NCBI GenBank assembly: GCA_014529385.2
Contig: CM043958.1
Coordinates: 149,366,793 to 149,430,792, forward strand
Origin: Adiantum capillus-veneris
Taxonomy: Eukaryota > Streptophyta > Polypodiopsida > Polypodiales > Pteridaceae
DNA length: 64,000 nucleotides
Direction: 5' to 3'
Shown here: positions 32,366 to 42,545 of the stretch, one piece after another
Layout of the letters: every line of letters starts with the position of its first letter
How positions within the stretch are numbered: the stretch's first letter is position 1
The notes under the pieces: model-generated
The model's input: the letters and a program-made list of their open reading frames with translations, nothing else
What the model was told of the DNA's origin: nothing
Database searches by the model: none
Position numbers and translations under genes: made by a program

Positions 32366-33961
32366 TGTAATGGAATTGGCCTATTTAACTTGAGAGTAGT
32401 GGAAATTAATGAGAGTACTTTTGAGAAATGACTTTATGAGCATAGCGGGTGAACATAATTGAAGATAACAACATAATCATAGCAATTAGTTAACTTGGCA
32501 TGAACAATACTTTTGCAAGAGAGAGAATTTAGAGAACATGACAACAATTGAGGATTGGATTTACGTGGAGCCGGCCAATAGGCATTTGTATTATGATTTC
32601 TCCCATTAAGAGAGACTTGTTACAATACAATCTTTGTGTTCCTTGTGACCTAAGTGATGCAATGAAGATGGAAAGCTTCATACATCACAAACATAACATA
32701 AACTTGAAGAAAGCTTTAACCATCCCAAGCCATTGTCCCAAGACCTCAAATACCTTCGAAGGTGGAGAGAGCTAGCAGGGAACGAGGGCAGGGAAGAGGA
32801 AGAAGAAACATTTCATAGGAGAAAGAATTAGTTTCTCACTTACAATAACTCTTCTTGCTAGCATACATAATAGCACAGTAATGAAGAAGAAGGAGATGGA
32901 AAGCTTAAGCATTGAAGCATGGCTCTTGGTTGGATTTGCACTCCATAGCCAAGAGTGTTGGTGTAGGCTCTCAACCTCTACTTCCTTGGAGAAGGAGAGG
33001 GAGATCTTGCACTTTGCATAGCACACAATGAGAGTGTGTGTGGGTGAGTATACCCCCTAAGCAACCCGCTAGCTTGCTTGGGTCAACCCCCCCTTGTAGC
33101 TCATGCTTGAAGCTCATTGGACCCCTCTAGGCTTAGCCAATCACAAGCAACAAGGGTAGCATTGGGACAAGTGTCCCCCTTTCCTCTTTGAGAGAGAGGG
33201 CTTGATAAATGCAAAATCGATTAATTAAATCTCCTAATTATCATTGGACCCCTTGGGTGGCCAACCAATAGGCTTCAGACACACCATGAGGGCAACATGA
33301 GGAGGAACTTGACACGTGTCCCTTTTTCTTTATTTGTACCATGCATGCCTTGTGTGAGTGTGTGGGTGTTGTCTCTCATCCCCCCTCATGTAGGGCTCGT
33401 CGGCTCCTTGTAGGGATTGAATATTTGAATTTTTGACACCTCAAGCTCCTCATGCATAGGCCCAGTTCCCACCACAAGCTTGGCCCTTAAGCACTTTAAG
33501 CTTGGGCTGGGTTCTCACCTCAAGTGCAACCCTAGCATCTCAAGCATGTCAAGCACCTCAAGCATCTCAATCATCAAGCACCTCAAGCATCTCAAGCACC
33601 TCAATCATCAAGCACCTTACTCATCAAGCATGACAAGCAGGACAAGCACCTTGAGCTGGGTCGGGTTCGCGCGTCTCAAGCTCAGCCCTAGCTTACCTAA
33701 GGTCAAAGTACTTTTACACACATTATTGGAGGTCTTCAATGAAGCTAACCCTAAGGTCTTATGCTCATTGGTTAGCCTTGCTCTTTGATAGACCATCTCT
33801 CATTTGGGCCCCTTTACCATTGGCCCCGTGTTGAGATAGATCTATAAGCACATGTCTATATCTTAACCCTTGTTCCCGTTTATTCTCCCACATTAAGTGA
33901 TCAGTTTAATATGAGAAAATCATTTGGGTTGGTTAGATATTAGATATTAGATTTTATGACA
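32366..33961 (-). mobile_element. Element F 5' LTR
   Basis: 1,596 bp; minus strand TGTCATAAAATC...CCATTACA. It is followed on the genomic right by GACGG, matching the duplication left of the 3' LTR. Confidence 0.95.
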
Positions 33962-33966
33962 GACGG
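33962..33966. repeat. Target-site duplication, right copy (element F)
   Basis: GACGG, identical to 23126-23130, and it restores the element E LTR when one copy and F are removed. Confidence 0.92.
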
Positions 33967-34130
33967 TCCCTCTTTGGATCCCTATTTTTCCTCCTTTGGA
34001 TCTCTACTAAGATCGGTTTGCTAGCCTTACCAATATTCTAGCTTTTTCTCCCCTGGTACTTCTCCATATTAAATGATTAGTTTAACATGAAAAAATCATT
34101 TATGAGAATTAGATATTAGTTATTATGACA
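33967..34130 (-). mobile_element. Element E 5' LTR, outer end
   Basis: Minus strand TGTCATAATAACTAATATC from 34130, then ttaaactaatcatttaatatgg, matching the first bases of the F-family LTR. It completes the LTR interrupted at 23130. Confidence 0.88.
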
Positions 34131-34155
34131 CTAAACACTTTCTTAATACTTAAAA

Positions 34156-34377
34156 ACTGGTTAATATTAGCTGCTTTTCTACTTTGGTGAAAGTTGGTGA
34201 GTTTGATAAGTAAATAGTACAACCTAATAAATTTCACTTATACTCTTGAATACATAGTGAGACCTTACTGGTTAATATTAGCTGCTTTTCTACTTTGGTG
34301 AAAGTTGGTGAGTGTGATAAGTAAATAGTACAACCTAATAAATTTCACTTATACTCTTGAATACATAGTGAGACCTT
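34156..34377. repeat. Tandem duplication, 2 x 111 bp
   Basis: The unit actggttaatattagctgc...agtgagaccttact begins at 34156 and 34267 and is almost identical (gagtttg / gagtgtg). Confidence 0.97.
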
Positions 34378-35059
34378 ACTCTAATTCAATTGAAGACTCA
34401 ACTCGTGGTTAGACACTTAGAAAAAGGTCCAACACCATTTTGGTAGCTTTGTAGTCAAATGTCCATTCTTGACTATTCATGGAACAAGGTGAAGCTTCAC
34501 TTGGACATTCTAAAATTAAATAAAGTCACATGAAACACTAAATAAAGAGGCCCTCACACCCTAAACAATTTAGCATGCCAAAAAGCATCAACACCACACA
34601 TGGTGTAGCACAATCCCATATCAGAGCATCTCCGAGACAATCTACAAAAATGATGCAGTTGGTATATATACAGTACAATAGTAAAGAAGTGTGTGTGTGT
34701 GTGTGTGTGAGTGTGAGTGAGTGATATGCTCAACAGTTAAGGGTTAACTTATCTTTGTTGCGATTTCACACTTATCTTCTTTCCTTGCAAGTTTCACACT
34801 TAGTAGATATACGTCCAGTATTTTGGGTTTAAGATCACCAAATGGTAGGGATAGATAAGAGAATGCTATTTTCATAGGCTAGATTCAATTAGGTAAGCCA
34901 TTTTAAACCGTAAAATTGTACAAAATTGTAGAAAAAAAAAGCTTTTATAAGAAAAGGTAAAGCAACTTGAATACATAAAAGAGAGAATGGGGGCAAAGAG
35001 CTAGAAAAATTGTAAGACCAAGAGAGTTCAAGGATGCTAGTAACCTCCCAATTGTGCTC
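34378..35059. other. Non-coding, (GT)n at about 34690-34708
   Basis: AT-rich with a GT microsatellite. No gene supported. Confidence 0.45.
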
Positions 35060-35398
35060 TTTTAGAGAACCCCACCTATCATACATGCCTGACATGTTGC
35101 ATGCCTCACCCTCATAGCCACCGTAGGACCCTTGCCCTTACACTACTCCCCCCCTGGAGAATAGTTTTCTATCTCGAAAACAAGAGTAGTAATATCAGGG
35201 GTTGAATAAGCCTTGTGCTAATTCAATATTTAAAATTTCATGTTGATGAAACAATTCTATTCATGACCGTATGTCAGCTTGAGAATCAACAGAAAATAAT
35301 AGCCCAACCGTGCTCTATTATAGAGCCCCACCTAGCATACATGCCTAATATGTGGCACGCCTTGCCTTCATAGCCATCATATGACCCTTGCCCTTACA
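35060..35398. repeat. Dispersed direct repeat, about 90 bp
   Basis: The accgtgctc/attgtgctc...ccccacctagcatacatgcc...ccttgcccttaca unit occurs at about 35052-35140 and 35307-35398 with roughly 80-85% identity by eye. Confidence 0.8.
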
Positions 35399-36168
35399 AA
35401 AACCTACTTATTAGGCTTATGCTTTTAGAGTTTCTCTGATTTTTCCTTTCCACCCTAAGGTTGAGAGTGCTCCATGGATCTTTTGTTGTCAATTTGCACC
35501 TTCATCAAGTTGGGCCAATCACTGCTAGGATAAAGGGCCAGTATTAGAACCTTTAAAACGTAGGAGTTAATAGTGGGACATTTGAAATTGAAATGATTCA
35601 ATCTTGGGATAGGATGATTTGTTTTGAACAAAAGTGCCATGAAAACATAGCTTATCTAATGCACTCCACGTTCCCAATGCATCATGATTATCAAGATTTT
35701 TAAAAATATTTGATGTTTACTTTGAAGTTGTTCTAGTATTGGCTCCCGTCTCGTTATTGGCCCCTTTACCCTAGTAGGGGCTTGGATGTCTTGTTGCTTT
35801 AGTAGCGCCTTATCCAAGGCCTCAACTTGTTCCACCAAATTGCAAGAAAAAGAGCTGCTTACTTTTCCATACTTACTTCGTCCAAGGATGTGAGGAGGGT
35901 GAAGGAATTAGCCTTCTTCTTTCCTTTGTTGGAGGAAGTTGATATAGGGGGAGGCCGATCATAGGAGGATCTTGGTTTACCTTCAAAGCTTGAGTGTCAG
36001 AAGGAGTCTTGTGGGTTGGAAAAGATGTCTCTTGTTTTGTTTCGAAGGAGGCTTGAGAGGGGAAGGCTCATTCAGTCCTCTCTTACATGGACATGCTTTG
36101 ATGAGATGGACTTGCAACCCACAAAGGAAGCACGCATTGGGCTTATGCTTTTAACAAATCGGTTGCGT
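35399..36168. other. Non-coding, possible retroelement relic
   Basis: Short unrelated open frames only. A minus-strand frame (36072-36428) has LEIDLSSTFSFKEM and later a C-x-K...H-V-H pattern that faintly recalls plant LINE ORF1/zinc-knuckle proteins, too weak to call. Confidence 0.25.
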
Positions 36169-36258
36169 GAAGCTGACATGATCATCTCTTTGAATGAAAA
36201 TGTGCTCATGTTGGAAGCTAACACCATCATCTCTTTGAATGAAAATGTGCTCGAGAGG
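36169..36258. repeat. Tandem duplication, 2 x 45 bp
   Basis: The unit gaagctgacatgatcatctc...gaaaatgtgctc begins at 36169 and 36214, in frame on both strands. Confidence 0.9.
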
Positions 36259-36510
36259 TCAATCTCCAATAGCACTTGAGGATGCCATTTTGGGTTTGAG
36301 CTCTTGCTATCGTATGACACCCAATTTATTGCACAAGGGGTTGAAAATACTCTTAATGAATGGTTGATATTGGAGAGGCAAGTTGGGATACCAAAAAAAG
36401 GGGAGGGTTTGATGTCTAAGGACCTCACTAGGTAGACTAGGGACTTGTAGAATATCCATTGCCCCTCCTCAAGGAGCCTTATGGATATGAGTATGGCCGG
36501 CCGCTGAAGG

Positions 36511-36511
<1 letters not shown>
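36259..36511. other. Non-coding
   Basis: Nothing supported. Confidence 0.4.

Positions 36512-36552
<41 letters not shown>
36512..36552. repeat. Microsatellite (TC)n
   Basis: About 40 bp of CT repeat. Confidence 0.97.
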
Positions 36553-36555
<3 letters not shown>

Positions 36556-37493
36556 GCTCCCCCTCTTTATCGCGCGCACATGAGCTTCTCTCACTTTTGG
36601 CCTTTAGCCTTCATCTCGCAAACTTTGACACGTGTAAAGGGCCACCATATTATGTTAAATAGATGCTCTCATCTATGAGAAAAAAAACATGTAAAAGTTG
36701 TTGTGTAGAGTTTGTGTGGTGTACATCTCCACCCCTCTGTGCGAGCCCAACGATTTTGTGGCGTGGGGTGCCATCCAAACAAGTAACCGATAATGGCTCT
36801 TGAAGCATACCCATCCGCATGTTTCTTGATAAGTGAACAGGGAAGAAGAGCAGCCGGAGGCATACCTTCAGAAGATGGAGTCATCGTTGGAGATATCGAA
36901 GCCATTGGAAAGGATTCAAAGGCAGGGTTTCTTGAAGATGTTGGTAGAGGCCAGGATGTTTGCTTTCCTCCAAGAAGTAGTGCTCAACATTGAGCACTGA
37001 GGAAAGAGGGAGAAGAGCATACGAGCTTGAGGAGGGAAGCATTGGGGGTGAAGCCGGTAGCAACAAGAAGGTAGAGGCAGCAAGCACCCCCAACGTTCTT
37101 GCACCCAAGGCGGTAGGGGCGGGTTGCTGCTATCGCCTTGGTCACATGTTCATCAAGCAGTGTGGTGGTAGAGGGATGATCAACATATCCTACTAACTTC
37201 TAAGCATTGTCAAGGGCGAGGAACTAGCGAGCAGGCCTGATCATGTTTGCACATATCAAGACTTGAAGAAATGCGAAACCATTTCTGAGAGGCCATAGTT
37301 ACTCCGCAGGCTGTTATTCTCTTTGATGTTGCAATTTTAAAATGTGAGTGGATGCATAACACAAACTGTTCAATTTCTTTAGTTCTCTTTTTTTGAGTAA
37401 TTTGAGTGTCTTGCTCCTTGTGCTGCATTCTGAGCGACTACTTGATATAAACTAGGAGCATTTTGGGTGATTTAGTCCACTGATTTGCACTAC

Positions 37494-37498
<5 letters not shown>
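36553..37498. other. Non-coding
   Basis: Short overlapping open frames on both strands without recognisable domains. Confidence 0.4.

Positions 37499-37541
<43 letters not shown>
37499..37541. repeat. Microsatellite (AG)n
   Basis: About 42 bp of AG repeat. Confidence 0.97.
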
Positions 37542-37544
<3 letters not shown>

Positions 37545-37877
37545 TTAACTGGGATCCTGCGTGTCTTGCTTAAGAAAGTTGCAATAACTAAAATGCGCAC
37601 AAAATACTGACTGAATCTCAGCACTTTGGTTTGTTTAACAAATTTACAAACGTGAAGCTGCACTAAAGAAACTACGGATTTCATTGAATTCGATGCATCA
37701 AACTTATAAGACTTGAGTAGTTGTTGTAGATGGAGTTTGCTGGAGAGAGGCATCTATGTGATCGAGTAGTTGCTTCGCTATTTGGTTTGCTTGCATAGCT
37801 TTTGTTTCCTGAATCTGCAGTGTTTGCACAGAAGTGAAAACATATTAGCCCCTTAAAGAAACCAAACAACGCGTGTT

Positions 37878-37879
37878 TT

Positions 37880-37953
<74 letters not shown>
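37878..37953. repeat. Compound microsatellite (GT)n(GA)n
   Basis: About 26 bp GT then 50 bp GA, downstream of the bHLH gene. Confidence 0.97.
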
Positions 37954-37955
<2 letters not shown>

Positions 37956-38195
37956 TTTGTGCTGAACTGCTAGCGGCAGTTCTTTTTGTTGCAGGCGTAG
38001 GTGATCAATAAGATCATGAGCACCAGAGGCCCGTTAGCGAAACATAGTTCTTTGGTTCCCAAGATAGCACAACAATGCCTTCCCTCTTCTTACTAATTAC
38101 GCAAGTTCGATGACTCCCTGCATATTTACTATAGCCTCAAGCCTGTATCTCCTAGGAGTGTGGTCGGATGCCAAAAACTTCCTAACCCACCCTTC

Positions 38196-38357
38196 CTACT
38201 GTTCAAATCGAAAGACCAATGGAATAATCTGGCCTCCTCTTGGCACAAAGTATGTGCTTAACCCAAAATGCTTTTGAGATCCACTAGCACAGGAAGATCT
38301 TACACTAGAAAACCTGTCTTGCTGCACCATGTTGCTGAGCAATCTCATGTTTCTCTC
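38196..38357 (-). CDS. Candidate last exon of the bHLH gene
   Basis: Minus-strand acceptor ...GTTTTAGAG|GAG in phase 0 with the upstream donor, followed by 53 open codons (ERNMRLLSNMVQQDRFSS...) and TAG ending at 38196. The pyrimidine-rich tract (tctgctttatcttcatg) fits, but the peptide does not resemble the C-termini known in this bHLH subfamily. Reading straight through the donor gives a stop after about 24 residues instead. Treat as provisional. Confidence 0.3.
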   Translation of the reverse strand, partial: ERNMRLLSNMVQQDRFSSVRSSCASGSQKHFGLSTYFVPRGGQIIPLVFRFEQ

Positions 38358-38551
38358 CTCTAAAACATGCACATGAAGATAAAGCAGAAAGACACAAAGT
38401 ACTTTCCATAAAAAAAAGTGTCAATACCCTCCAGCCCAATTTTAAAGACCACTGATCTGTGATTTGAAGCGTAGAACGATTTTTCTCAAAGCAATACATC
38501 ACGAAGACTGGTGGCGCTCCACATAATTATGAGGTGGAAGATATATAATAC

Positions 38552-39922
38552 CTTGACGTTGAGCATGTAAGCATGGCAGTTGCCTATCCTTGCTCCATTG
38601 GCATAGAGAAGCTCCAGCTCAGCCTCATTAAGCATTGAAACGGCATCCAGAAGTAAGCTACGTTGAGGCTGATGTTGGATCACTTTAATAGTTGCTTCAT
38701 CATCAAAAACCCGGACATCCACTTCCGTTCCATACCTTGACGTTTTATGGGATAGTTGACACAAAGTTCCCTCTTGACCGACTTTGCTTGTGCTTGAGAG
38801 ATGTTTCCCCTTGCAGGATTGTGTATTGCCGACATCCACAACTCTGTCAAGGCAACTATCCACCACTTTTTGTCGCTTCTGGTCTGCAAGGCCCCTTTTG
38901 CACTGGAGCTGATCAGTGAGCTGCTTCAGCTCATTCACATAATCAATAGCATCTTGCACAATCGAGGCTCTATCTGCCTGTGAGAAAGGACCACCATGTT
39001 CTCAGTCTTAAGAAAAACTTGTGAAGAAAAGAATAATACAGCTTGTCCATGAGCAATGCCTTGATCAACAATTTTGAGAGGAAAAAAATACCTTTGTTGG
39101 ATTTGGTATCAAGGACCTTAAAACTTGATACTTTTCATTAAGGTACTCTCTCCGCTGTCTTTCCGTAAGAAAATGATGTCCACAAATTTCCTTCTTTGCT
39201 TGAGCACACATGGGGGCTTCTGGGGTTTTCCCATGTGTGGAAATACCAACTTTATCTTGCTCTGGAGGTGAAAACTCAGTACTCCCCTTTGAAGACTTTT
39301 CCACAGCTCTCCTCAGAGAAGTGAATTTGGCCTTTCTCGAAGCAGACACATGGGTCTTCTTGGGCATGGTTGGCCCAGAAGTGAGTGCGGGGAGCGTCAT
39401 GCCCTGGCTATTCATAACAAGGTGGTCCAGAGATGTCTCCGACCTCATGAAGTTCGTTGCGAAGTCCTGCGAGGGGCATTCAAGTACTTGGCATAGCAAA
39501 GACTCAGAGATATCATCAGCTGGTTGGTGATGACAGCTTTGCAAGGCTATTGGGCCGAGCTCCGCATGTTGCACAGGATGCGGATGGTGATAATGGCGAG
39601 GGCAGGAATGCTGCATTTGTGCGGGAAGAACAAGAGCGTGCGAGGATGTAGTGGATTGATGAAGATGTGAGAGAGTGAGTTGAAGAGGAGAAGAATGGTT
39701 TACCTGTTGCAATTGGAGAGCAGAGGGACGGATCTGCTTCGACTCAGCTCTTGTAGTGAATGAGGGAGGCGAAGGCGGGGAAGAGGGCTTGCGCTGCAGG
39801 AGCTCCTGAAGCACCAGGGAGCTGCAGCTATCCACCTCTTCAAGCGCCGCGATGTCGCGCAGCAGCTGCTCGTGGGTGTCGAGCTCGTCGCGGGAGGCAG
39901 GGGCAGCAGCAACCGTGGCCAT
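38552..39922 (-). CDS. bHLH transcription factor, subfamily II (bHLH10/89/91-like)
   Basis: Two exons on the minus strand: 39922-39092 (277 codons from ATG) and 38977-38552 (142 codons), joined in phase 0 across a 114-bp intron with GT...AG ends. Exon 1 has a low-complexity N-terminus and ends in the basic region and helix 1 (HHFLTERQRREYLNEKYQVL, RSLIPNPTK). Exon 2 starts with the loop and helix 2 (ADRASIVQDAIDYVNELKQL), placing the intron inside the HLH domain. The E and paired R residues for E-box contact are present. The C-terminal part (VRVFDDEATIKVIQHQPQRS, then LLYANGARIGNCHAYMLNVK) matches the ACT-like domain of Arabidopsis bHLH010/089/091. That group acts in tapetum and pollen development, and the related moss bHLH092/098 act in sporophyte reproduction. 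A similar role in sporangia is inference. The gene looks intact; only its 3' end is uncertain. Confidence 0.88.
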
Positions 39923-40261
39923 TATCCCAAAGTCTTATCCCCCCCCCCCCCCCAACGGAATCAAACGGGTCTTGCTCCCAAATATTTTCTCTCACCTTCA
40001 AAGTAGATGTGCCAATTCCCTCTAAATATTTCTTTTGAAAGGAAAAGGAGCACCCCCTACAACCTTTTTGTTGTTTTGGCGATTGCCAAGTGCTAGTAAA
40101 ATCGCAACATTGAGAGTCACCCCAACGATAAGGTTGAATAGGCAACCCAAGAGCATTACAAAATAGTCCATACAAGTGCACATAGGCCATTCCAAGCGTC
40201 TATACCATACATTGAGGTGCTAGTACGAGTGTGTGTGTGTGTTTTTTGTTTTGTTTTGTGT
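39923..40261 (-). other. Upstream region of the bHLH gene
   Basis: Contains a run of about 15 G on the sense strand just 5' of the ATG (39939-39953). A clear TATA box was not assigned. Confidence 0.4.
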
Positions 40262-40281
40262 TGGGGGGGGGGGGGGGGGGG
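40262..40281. repeat. Poly(G) run
   Basis: About 19 consecutive G after ttttgttttgtgtt. Confidence 0.95.
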
Positions 40282-41234
40282 TTAACTTGCTTCCTTGCAA
40301 ATTATTCACGATAAACATTGGAGAGAGACGACGGAGAGACTGAGTGAGCGATGGGATCAAGCCTTCTCCACTCACTGAAAAGGTAGTGGATCTCATTTTA
40401 TTTTCACAAATGAGTGCCCATCCAAACATGAGAAAAGGTTTCAAAAATGGTGGGTATTCACACACCAAATAGATAGCCTAGTATCTCAACTATATGGCCA
40501 TGGGAAGTTCTCATCAATGCCAAACATCAACCTCCATGGGAGCTTGGACATGGTAGTTGTGATGATCCTTCCTTTTCAACACCTGTGGGCTTGTTCCATG
40601 AAAAAAGATACCTTTTGTGCATTTGATTGTATGATATATGGGTCATTTCTAAGATCTTTCACCTCACTCTACCAACTGGTACCAAGATCTCTCCAAGTGT
40701 CCAACCCAAAAGTTAGTTTCCAAGTACCCATTCCCACTTCTTACAACCTACATGCATAACTAAACATTTACTTATCTTGGCACCATGATGGTGTTTTGAA
40801 ACTTATAAATATCCATTGAGAGTGAGAAAAACAAACAGAAATGCATGTAAAACTTCAAAAGAAAAAGTGGAAACTAAAGTTCCCTTTAGGAAAAGCATGT
40901 TGGTGATCTGTATGCTTGGATGCAAGCAAGACTCGGATGACTGGTCTAGGGCTACCCATGTCATGATGTAAACCTCCGTTAAGTAAAGCCTGGAACTATA
41001 GAGCACCTACTTTGTTAAGCTGATGATGATAAGCCTTGATGTGAGGCGCTTGACATCCATCAGGTAATCCTCATCACCTCAAGGCTCGGCGTGAGCCCAT
41101 AGCTTCAACACATTTGACCCAATCAATCAGCCTTGAGAAATTGGCCCATACCTTCAACACCTTGGCCTATTCGACTGATATATCAAAGTCCTCCTTTGGG
41201 AGAGCATTAGCTAATTGCATAGTCGGGGATGGGA
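40282..41234. other. Non-coding
   Basis: No supported gene. A 41-42 kb border of ordinary AT-rich sequence precedes the foldback block. Confidence 0.45.
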
Positions 41235-41417
41235 ATCGAGAGAGCTTTTTGAGAAAGCTTCTTAGGGAGCGTTTTTAGCAGAAATAAAAAAAAGCTTCCT
41301 AGAAAGCTCCCTCGTGGAGAAAGCTTCAAGAGGAATCTTTCTCCCTTTTCTCTCTGTCCTCCCCCCCCCCCCCCCCCCCCCCCTCTCTCTCTCTCTCTCT
41401 CACATATATATATATAT

Positions 41418-41521
41418 AACACCCTTAAAGGGGGTTGTAGCCGAACACGTGCGAAGGCACTGATACTTCTTTTATAATTTTCTCTGTGTGACGTTCGGCT
41501 AAAATCCCCTTTAAGGGGTTT
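41418..41521 (+). mobile_element. Micron-like miniature element, unit 1
   Basis: About 100 bp with ends acccttaaagggggttgtag and ctaaaatcccctttaagggg. The inner arms ccgaac/gttcgg pair, and the unit sits next to a (TA)n tract. It is almost entirely self-complementary around a tacttctttta centre. Confidence 0.75.
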
Positions 41522-41535
41522 ATATATACATAAAG

Positions 41536-41538
<3 letters not shown>

Positions 41539-41580
<42 letters not shown>
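41539..41580. repeat. Microsatellite (AC)n
   Basis: About 42 bp of AC repeat. Confidence 0.97.
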
Positions 41581-41681
41581 TCTTGGTCTCTCTCTCTCTC
41601 TCTCTACCCCCTCTTGCTCTCTCTCTCACTATCTCCCTGTACCCCCCTCTCTCTCTATCTCTCTCATGCTCAAGGTGAGCG

Positions 41682-41686
<5 letters not shown>

Positions 41687-41745
<59 letters not shown>
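41687..41745. repeat. Microsatellite (GA)n
   Basis: About 58 bp of GA repeat. Confidence 0.97.
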
Positions 41746-41748
<3 letters not shown>

Positions 41749-41792
41749 ATTAGTGCCTTTGCACGTCGATCGAGTACAACCCCCTTTAGGGG

Positions 41793-41797
<5 letters not shown>
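41746..41797 (-). mobile_element. Micron-like element, unit 2 (half, inverted)
   Basis: gaagtattagtgcctttgca...tacaaccccctttaggggtt is the inverse of half of unit 3. The other half is replaced by the GA array. Confidence 0.7.
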
Positions 41798-41830
<33 letters not shown>

Positions 41831-41832
<2 letters not shown>

Positions 41833-41974
41833 AACAAGAGGGGGTAGAGAGAGATAGTGAGAGAGAACAAGAGGGGGTAGAGAGACAGACATAGTAGATA
41901 TTTTTTGATATCTACTATGTCTGTCTCTCTACCCCCTCTTGTTCTCTCTCACTATCTCTCTCTACCCCCTCTTG

Positions 41975-41978
<4 letters not shown>
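41831..41978. repeat. Perfect palindrome, 71-bp arms, 6-bp loop
   Basis: The left arm 41831-41901 (agaacaagag...agtagatat) is the exact reverse complement of 41908-41978; the loop is TTTTTG. Both sides continue into TA arrays, and beyond them lie miniature units 2 (inverted) and 3, so the whole 41746-42087 segment is an imperfect palindrome. Confidence 0.95.
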
Positions 41979-42004
<26 letters not shown>

Positions 42005-42006
<2 letters not shown>

Positions 42007-42090
42007 CCCTTACAGGGGTTGTAATCGAACGGCGCACAGAGGCACTAATACTTCTTGTATAATTCCCTCTGCGCGTCGTTCGGAGGGTTA
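42005..42090 (+). mobile_element. Micron-like element, unit 3
   Basis: aacccttacaggggttgtaa...cgtcgttcggagggttat between (TA)n tracts, with the same tacttcttgtataatt centre. The right end is shortened. Confidence 0.75.
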
Positions 42091-42283
42091 TATATATATA
42101 TATAAAGAAGATACATATACATCTAGATACATATAAATATATCAATATAAATATATTTACACACACACGTATATATTCTCTCTCTCTCTCTCTCTCTCAG
42201 TCATGTTCAAGTTCATGCTGGGGGTGAGAGAGAGCAAGAGGGGGTAGAGAGAGAGACAGAGTAATAATTCTTGATATATATAT

Positions 42284-42391
42284 ACACCCTTAAAGGGGGT
42301 TGTAATCGAACGGCGCGTGGAGGTACTAATGCTTCTTGTATAATTTTCTCTGCGTGTCGTTTGGCTACAACCCCCTTTAAGGGGTTCATAT
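42284..42391 (+). mobile_element. Micron-like element, unit 4
   Basis: acacccttaaagggggttgt...ctacaaccccctttaagggg between TA-rich flanks. It is the most complete copy, with near-perfect inverted ends. Confidence 0.8.
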
Positions 42392-42397
42392 ATGAGT

Positions 42398-42431
<34 letters not shown>

Positions 42432-42545
42432 AGGGAGAAAGCTCCCTCTTAAAGCTCTCTTCATGAGGGAGCTTTTTTGGAAATTTTTGTTTTTTGCTAA
42501 TACAAATATTAATTTTAAAAAAGCTTCTAAAAAGCTCTCTCCATA

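Larger units (their letters stand above)
41235..42545. mobile_element. Foldback-like block with diverged terminal inverted repeats
   Basis: The left edge (about 41235-41365: gagagctttttgagaaagct...gaaagctccctcgtggagaa...tttctcccttttctctctg) is matched, inverted, by the right edge (about 42420-42545). Between them lie a poly(C) run (41359-41383), CT, AC, GA and TA arrays, a perfect palindrome, and four copies of a small palindromic element. The architecture resembles a foldback transposon or a nest of miniature elements. No protein is encoded; overlapping open frames are microsatellite translations. Confidence 0.6.

Noticed and set aside
36793-37196. Two plus-strand frames ending in a CYRLGHMFIKQC zinc-knuckle-like motif
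   Set aside because: One cysteine of the knuckle is missing, the frames do not join cleanly, and no other gag motif is present.
39210-39530. Plus-strand frame of 106 codons
   Set aside because: Antisense shadow of bHLH exon 1.
41207-42464. Several open frames across the 41-42 kb block
   Set aside because: They translate CT, AC, TA and GA arrays and palindromic units; no real protein composition.
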